9,711 nucleotides of DNA from Actinomycetes bacterium (GTDB taxonomy: Bacteria; Actinomycetota; Acidimicrobiia; Acidimicrobiales; Microtrichaceae). The position numbers were made by a program, and so were the translations under genes. Shown here piece by piece: positions 6,259 through 9,711 of the stretch (position 1 is its first letter; every line of letters begins with the position of its first letter). A model generated the notes under the pieces. That model saw only the letters and a list, made by a program, of their open reading frames with translations. It was not told the DNA's origin and ran no database searches. The stretch lies in NCBI GenBank assembly GCA_023434535.1, contig JAEYSR010000025.1, forward strand, positions 1 to 9,711, read 5' to 3'.

Positions 6259-6744
6259 TCAGCACGACTCCGTCCGGACGTCGCAGCCGGTGCCCGCCGG
6301 ATCCACCACCTGATCCCACTCCGCCCCCATCCCGGCGTCGGCCGGGATCGGATCGAGCTCCAGCCCGTCGTCGGAGGACGCCGACGCGGCGACGCACCCG
6401 CCGAGCAGGGCCGTCACGAACACGACGATGGAGGCTCCGAGGGCCGAACGGGCGCTGTTCGCCGCGTGGGCATCGGCGAGCGATCCCCGCGCTGCGCTGA
6501 ACGCGAACCCGCACGCCGCGCACAGCGTGGCGACGAGGAACACCGCAGCGAACACCACGAGGGCGTCCGCCAGCGGATCGCCGTCGCCGTCGGATCGCAA
6601 CCACGCCGCGACCGTGACGCATCCGGCGGCGACGAGGACGCACAGGGCGATGAGGCCGGCCCACACCCTGGGCGCGGTGAGTGCGCCCTCGTCCGCGATC
6701 GTGCCCGACCGGTCCTGCGCTGATCGCCCGTCCACTCGGGCCAT
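6259..6744 (-). CDS. Small Cys-rich membrane protein, function unknown
   Basis: I do not recognise this 161-residue protein. It has three hydrophobic segments (about 28-49, 60-82 and 101-122), a polar acidic C-terminal tail ending GTGCDVRTESC, and seven Cys (35, 42, 75, 78, 117, 154, 161), including a CAAC pair within segment 2. The chosen ATG (6744-6742) has an AGGAGAGG ribosome site about 8 bases upstream. A longer in-frame start near 6915 would add 57 Arg/Pro/Gly-rich residues, overrun a likely -10 box and lack such support. The gene converges on rel with only 7 bp between stops and is transcribed away from the PKD gene. Three hydrophobic segments in one frame, a good Shine-Dalgarno sequence and fit to the gap argue that it is real. 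No function can be assigned. Confidence 0.6.
   Translation of the reverse strand: MARVDGRSAQDRSGTIADEGALTAPRVWAGLIALCVLVAAGCVTVAAWLRSDGDGDPLADALVVFAAVFLVATLCAACGFAFSAARGSLADAHAANSARSALGASIVVFVTALLGGCVAASASSDDGLELDPIPADAGMGAEWDQVVDPAGTGCDVRTESC
6329..6348 (+). terminator. Perfect 8-bp hairpin, possible rel terminator inside the convergent gene
   Basis: ATCCCGGC (6329-6336) and GCCGGGAT (6341-6348) are perfect inverted repeats around a GTCG loop. The stem begins 78 bases after the rel stop, inside the C-terminal codons of the convergent membrane-protein gene. No U tract follows, so termination would have to be of the hairpin-only or Rho-assisted kind. It is the strongest short stem I saw near the rel 3' end. 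Confidence 0.35.
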
Positions 6745-6911
6745 CCCGTCCGCCTCTCCTCGCCACCGGGATCCCCGGTCGCGTCCGCCTCGCCCCGTCG
6801 CCGAGGTCCACGCCGGCGCGGTCCGCGACCGGGGGAGGACCCCTCGGGCGATGGTAAGGGGGGAGGGGCCCGACCTCGTCTGGGTCGAACTTCCCGGGGC
6901 GGGGACATGAG

Positions 6912-6950
6912 GCACCGAACGATGCCCCGGTGCTTGATCGCGCGTTCGGT
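6912..6950 (+). promoter_or_regulatory. Overlapping, mutually exclusive inverted repeats
   Basis: ACCGAACG (6914-6921) is perfectly complementary to CGTTCGGT (6943-6950), 21 bases apart. GCACCG (6912-6917) is also perfectly complementary to CGGTGC (6928-6933). The two pairings share bases 6914-6917, so only one can form at a time. As DNA, the 8-bp repeats could be an operator; as RNA, the alternatives could form a switch. The transcription start is unknown, so neither role is established. Confidence 0.4.
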
Positions 6951-6970
6951 ATGGGGTTCACTTGTGACAT

Positions 6971-7000
6971 CGGGCGCATGGCTGTTGCCCGAGAGGGGAG
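6971..7000 (+). promoter_or_regulatory. Hairpin abutting the PKD-gene ribosome binding site
   Basis: CGGGCG (6971-6976) can pair with TGCCCG (6986-6991), five Watson-Crick pairs plus one G-U, around a 9-base loop. The last paired base is the first base of the purine-rich ribosome site GAGAGGGGAG (6991-7000), which lies 8 bases before the ATG at 7009. The stem could tune ribosome access. Confidence 0.35.
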
Positions 7001-7008
7001 TACGGGCG

Positions 7009-9711
7009 ATGAGGGGAATCCGTTTGCTGGGCGCGTGCGCGCTCGCATTCACTGCGCTGGTGGCAGGGGCGTGTCAGACGCCGGCCTCCGGCAACACGGC
7101 GCCGACGGCGTCGTTCACCGCCACCCCACCTGCCGGCGTGGCGCCGCTGACCGTGGCGTTCGACGCCGGAGCCAGCTTCGACACCGGCGGCACGATCGCG
7201 TCCTACGCCTGGGACTTCGGCGACGGCGGCACCGGCACCGGCGTCACCACGACCCACGAGTACACCGTCGACGGGACGTACTCGGCCAAGCTCACGGTGA
7301 CCGACAACGGCGGCCTGACCTCGACGACCACCCGGACCATCAGCGTTGGCGTGGCCAACGTCCCGCCGGTGGCGATCGCCGGCGTCAGCTCGAGCAGCGG
7401 CACGGCGCCCCTGACGGTGACGTTCTCCTCGGCCGGCTCGGCCGACGTCGACGGCACCATCGTCTCCTACTCGTGGGACTTCGACGACGGGTCCGCCCCG
7501 TCCGCATCGGGCGCCCCCACCCACACCTACGCGAGCGCCGGGGTGTACACGGCGGTCCTGACCGTGACCGACGACGACGGCGACGTCGGCTCCGACTCCG
7601 TCACCGTCACGGTCAACGCCAACCAGGCCCCGGTCGCTGCAGCCTCTGCGAACGTGACCACCGGCAAGGCCCCGCTGGCCGTCGCCTTCTCCTCCGCCGG
7701 ATCCTCCGACTCCGACGGCACGATCGCCTCCTACTCGTGGGACTTCGGCGACGGCTCGGCCACGTCCAGCTCCCCGAACCCGACGCACACCTACACCGCG
7801 GCCGGCCCGTACACGGCCACGCTGACCGTGACCGACAACCTCGGTGCCACGGGGACCGCCACCGTGAACGTGGTCGCCACGCAGAACCAGGCGCCGGTGG
7901 CCGTCGCCTCCGCCAACGTCACGGCCGGCCCGGCACCGCTGCTGGTCTCCTTCGACGGCAGCGGCTCCGCCGACGCCGACGACACGTCGCTGACCTACCT
8001 CTGGAACTTCGGCGGCGGGATCACCTCCGGGCTCGTCTCCCCGTCGTACTCGTTCCCGGTCCAGGGCACCTACGTCGTCTCGCTGACGGTCACGGACCCG
8101 GGCGGTGCGTCCGACACGCAGACCATCACCATCGAGGTGGGTGCCGCTCCCAACGTGGCGCCCACCGCCGTCGCGGCGGCGACGCCGACGTCCGGCAAGC
8201 GCAACCTGGCGGTCTCGTTCTCGTCGGCGGGGTCCTCGGACAGCGACGGCGCGATCGTGAGCCGCTCCTGGAACTTCGGTGACGGCAGCCCGACCTCGAG
8301 CGCGGTCAACCCGAACCACACCTACACGGTCGCCGGCTCGTACGTCGCCACGCTGACCGTGACCGACAACGCCGGTGGCATCGGCACCGACACCGTGGCC
8401 ATCACGGTGACCCCGAACCAGGCGCCGACGCCGGTGGCGAGCGCCACGCCGTCGACCGTCAAGCAGGGCGTGGCGGTGTCGTTCTCGTCGGCGGCCTCCT
8501 CCGACAGCGACGGCACGATCGTCTCCCGCTCGTGGGACTTCAAGGACGGCCAGACCTCCACGTCGGCCAACCCGACCCACAGCTTCGCCAACCCCGGCAC
8601 CTACGCCGTGGAGCTGACGGTCACCGACGACACCGGTGACTCCGCGACCGCGACCACGACCGTGACGGTGCTCGCCAACCAGGCGCCCACCGCCGTGCTG
8701 AACGCCACCCCGCAGACCGGCGCCAAGCCGCTGCTGGTGACCTTCAGCTCCGCCGGCTCGACGGACGGCGACGGCTCGATCGTCAGCTACGCCTGGAACT
8801 TCGGCAACGGCAACACGTCGAGCGCCGCCAACCCGACGGCGACCTACTCCACCGCCGGCTCGTTCACCGCGACGCTGACGGTCACCGACGACAACGGGGC
8901 GACCAACTCGGCGTCGGTCACCATCAGCCCGTACGTCGACGACGACGGCGACGGCGTGAGCCCGCCGACCGACTGCAACGACAACGACCCGGCGACCAAG
9001 CCGGGTGCCGCCGATGCGCTCGACGCCACCGGCAAGGACACCAACTGCGACGGCATCGACGGCGTGCTCGCCGACACGATCCTGGTCGCCGGGACCAGCG
9101 GGGCGAACACCGCCGGTTGCGGTCAGGCGGTGGCCTCGCCGTGCCAGACGATCCCGTTCGCCGTCAGCCAGGCCGGCTCCTCCCGGCACACGATCCTGGT
9201 GACCGGTGAGACCGGCGCCTACGGCTCGTTCTCGCTGACCTCGCTCAGCGGGTTCACCGTCCGAGGCGGCTACGGGGCCGACTACACGTCCCGCAGCGGC
9301 ACGTCGACGGTCAACGGCGGTGTGACCGTCACGGGGAGCACGGCGGCCACCCTGGCCGACCTGACCATCAACGGCGCCGGCGGTTCCGGCACCACCGGTG
9401 TCCTGGTCTCGGGCTCGACGGCAGCGCTCACCGCTGTCACCGTCGACTCCGGCACGGCATCGGGAGCCGGCAGCAGCGCCTACGGCGTCCGTGCGATCTC
9501 CGGCTCCACCGTGTCGATCTCCGGATCGACGATCACGGCGAAGCCCGGCATCGCCGGCGCAGCGGGCGGCGCGGCCGCCCCGGGCACCCCGGGCGCCGGC
9601 TGCGACGGCCCCAACGGCGGCAACGCCAGCGGCCCGAGCTCGCCGGGCGGCGGCGGAACCCAGGGCTGCGGCTCCGGCACCGTCAAGGGCGGCAACGGCG
9701 GCACCGGCGGC
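7009..9711 (+). CDS. PKD-repeat surface lipoprotein with MopE motif and beta-helix segment (partial, 3' end missing)
   Basis: The frame is open from ATG 7009 to the last base (901 codons, no stop), so the gene continues beyond the window. The N-terminus is an export signal with LVAGAC ending at C22, fitting a permissive Gram-positive lipobox; the mature protein is probably lipid-anchored outside the cell. Seven PKD domains follow (about 29-115, 117-202, 205-290, 293-377, 382-467, 470-554, 557-642), recognisable by YSWDFGDG and TLTVTD motifs. Next is an Asp-rich MopE-type motif (644-685; DDDGDG, DCNDNDP, PGA, TNCDG). Then come short Ser/Thr/Gly/Val-rich repeats resembling a right-handed beta-helix (about 689-844) and a Gly-rich stretch ending KGGNGGTGG. 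PKD folds usually mediate protein or carbohydrate contacts, so adhesion or extracellular binding is plausible, but the ligand is unknown. GAGAGGGGAG lies 8 bases upstream of the start. Confidence 0.88.
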   Translation, partial: MRGIRLLGACALAFTALVAGACQTPASGNTAPTASFTATPPAGVAPLTVAFDAGASFDTGGTIASYAWDFGDGGTGTGVTTTHEYTVDGTYSAKLTVTDNGGLTSTTTRTISVGVANVPPVAIAGVSSSSGTAPLTVTFSSAGSADVDGTIVSYSWDFDDGSAPSASGAPTHTYASAGVYTAVLTVTDDDGDVGSDSVTVTVNANQAPVAAASANVTTGKAPLAVAFSSAGSSDSDGTIASYSWDFGDGSATSSSPNPTHTYTAAGPYTATLTVTDNLGATGTATVNVVATQNQAPVAVASANVTAGPAPLLVSFDGSGSADADDTSLTYLWNFGGGITSGLVSPSYSFPVQGTYVVSLTVTDPGGASDTQTITIEVGAAPNVAPTAVAAATPTSGKRNLAVSFSSAGSSDSDGAIVSRSWNFGDGSPTSSAVNPNHTYTVAGSYVATLTVTDNAGGIGTDTVAITVTPNQAPTPVASATPSTVKQGVAVSFSSAASSDSDGTIVSRSWDFKDGQTSTSANPTHSFANPGTYAVELTVTDDTGDSATATTTVTVLANQAPTAVLNATPQTGAKPLLVTFSSAGSTDGDGSIVSYAWNFGNGNTSSAANPTATYSTAGSFTATLTVTDDNGATNSASVTISPYVDDDGDGVSPPTDCNDNDPATKPGAADALDATGKDTNCDGIDGVLADTILVAGTSGANTAGCGQAVASPCQTIPFAVSQAGSSRHTILVTGETGAYGSFSLTSLSGFTVRGGYGADYTSRSGTSTVNGGVTVTGSTAATLADLTINGAGGSGTTGVLVSGSTAALTAVTVDSGTASGAGSSAYGVRAISGSTVSISGSTITAKPGIAGAAGGAAAPGTPGAGCDGPNGGNASGPSSPGGGGTQGCGSGTVKGGNGGTGG
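7093..8934 (+). repeat. Tandem array of seven PKD-domain units, ~264 bp each
   Basis: Units begin near 7093, 7357, 7621, 7885, 8152, 8416 and 8677; start-to-start spacings are 264, 264, 264, 267, 264 and 261 bp. Most joints carry an NQAP or NVAP/NVPP linker. All seven keep a Trp-[DN]-Phe core and a LTVTD strand. Unit 4 reads WNFGGG, unit 6 WDFKDG and unit 7 WNFGNG instead of the WDFGDG of units 1 and 3. The regular spacing points to growth by in-frame unit duplication followed by divergence. Confidence 0.9.
8938..9063 (+). other. MopE-type putative metal-binding motif in the PKD protein
   Basis: Residues 644-685 start DDDGDGV and contain D655-C656-N-D-N-D-P661, K-P-G-A (664-667) and N679-C680-D-G (to 682). 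This pattern matches the Asp-rich, two-Cys motif often annotated as putative metal-binding in secreted proteins. The DxDxDG spacing suggests calcium, and the two Cys could pair outside the cell. The motif separates the PKD array from the beta-helix-like part. Confidence 0.7.

Larger units (their letters stand above)
6745..7008. other. Divergent intergenic region between membrane-protein gene and PKD gene
   Basis: This 264-bp stretch separates two divergent genes. On the - strand, TACCAT (6856-6851) fits a -10 box and would give a leader of about 100 bases for the membrane-protein gene; its context, TTACCATCGCC, resembles the yajC -10 context CTACCATCTCC. On the + strand the 6912-7000 part holds inverted repeats and a purine-rich ribosome site (GAGAGGGGAG, 6991-7000). 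TTGATC (6934-6939) is the best -35-like match for the PKD gene, but no good -10 follows at normal distance. I see no RNA gene. Confidence 0.45.

Noticed and set aside
6745..6915. N-terminal extension of the - strand membrane protein to a start near 6915
   Set aside because: The extra 57 residues are Pro/Arg/Gly-rich, have no hydrophobic start, and the extension runs through a likely -10 box; ATG 6744 has its own ribosome site.
6912..7008. c-di-GMP-I riboswitch upstream of the PKD gene
   Set aside because: The hairpin near the ribosome site looked vaguely similar to the 3' part, but the conserved GAAA tetraloop and GGACGCAAAGCC core are missing.
6930..8282. + strand 450-codon frame overlapping the PKD gene in another phase
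   Set aside because: Arg/His/Gly-rich sequence with no domain, out of phase with the PKD units; the frame starting at 7009 explains the DNA.
7093..8934. CRISPR-like or intergenic repeat array
   Set aside because: The ~264-bp periodicity is protein-coding; units are in frame PKD domains that vary at many positions, not identical short repeats with spacers.
6958..9189. 743-codon - strand open frame opposite the PKD gene
   Set aside because: Its Gly/Arg/Val repeats are the reverse complement of the PKD units; the + strand frame has a signal peptide, ribosome site and real domains.

Overview
The window comes from a GC-rich (about 70 %) actinobacterium-like genome. Codon third positions are almost all G or C. 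SecD carries the DS.. variant of its TM4 motif that I associate with Actinobacteria. TANNNT boxes sit just upstream of start codons, as in leaderless actinobacterial transcripts. A tgt gene next to yajC-secD-secF and a PKD-repeat surface protein point to a deep-branching lineage such as Acidimicrobiia. That placement is an inference, not something the sequence proves.

Layout: bases 3-137 are the 3' end of tgt (tRNA-guanine transglycosylase). Next, on the + strand, come yajC (247-738), secD (834-2699) and secF (2701-3939), the membrane module that uses the proton-motive force to complete Sec-dependent export. A 101-bp gap with three CGGCCG palindromes and a good -10 box leads to rel (4041-6251). 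This is a full-length bifunctional (p)ppGpp synthetase/hydrolase with HD, synthetase, TGS, Cys-rich and ACT domains. A possible 15-codon leader ORF overlaps the rel start. A small convergent gene on the - strand (6259-6744) encodes an unrecognised Cys-rich protein with three membrane segments. Its 3' end contains a perfect 8-bp hairpin that could end rel transcripts.

A 264-bp divergent intergenic region with several inverted repeats precedes a large + strand gene (7009 to the window end, incomplete). It encodes an exported, probably lipid-anchored surface protein: signal peptide with lipobox, seven PKD repeats of about 88 residues, an Asp-rich MopE-type metal-binding motif, a beta-helix-like segment, and the start of a Gly-rich region. 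This reading frame stays open to the last base.

Most of the window is core housekeeping sequence. The export genes and rel form two adjacent transcription units, and the PKD protein would itself be a Sec substrate. I did not find a clearly new multi-gene system. The best leads are regulatory (the rel leader ORF, the structured leader of the PKD gene, the embedded hairpin) and architectural (the PKD/MopE/beta-helix protein, the low-complexity insert and tails of the Sec proteins).
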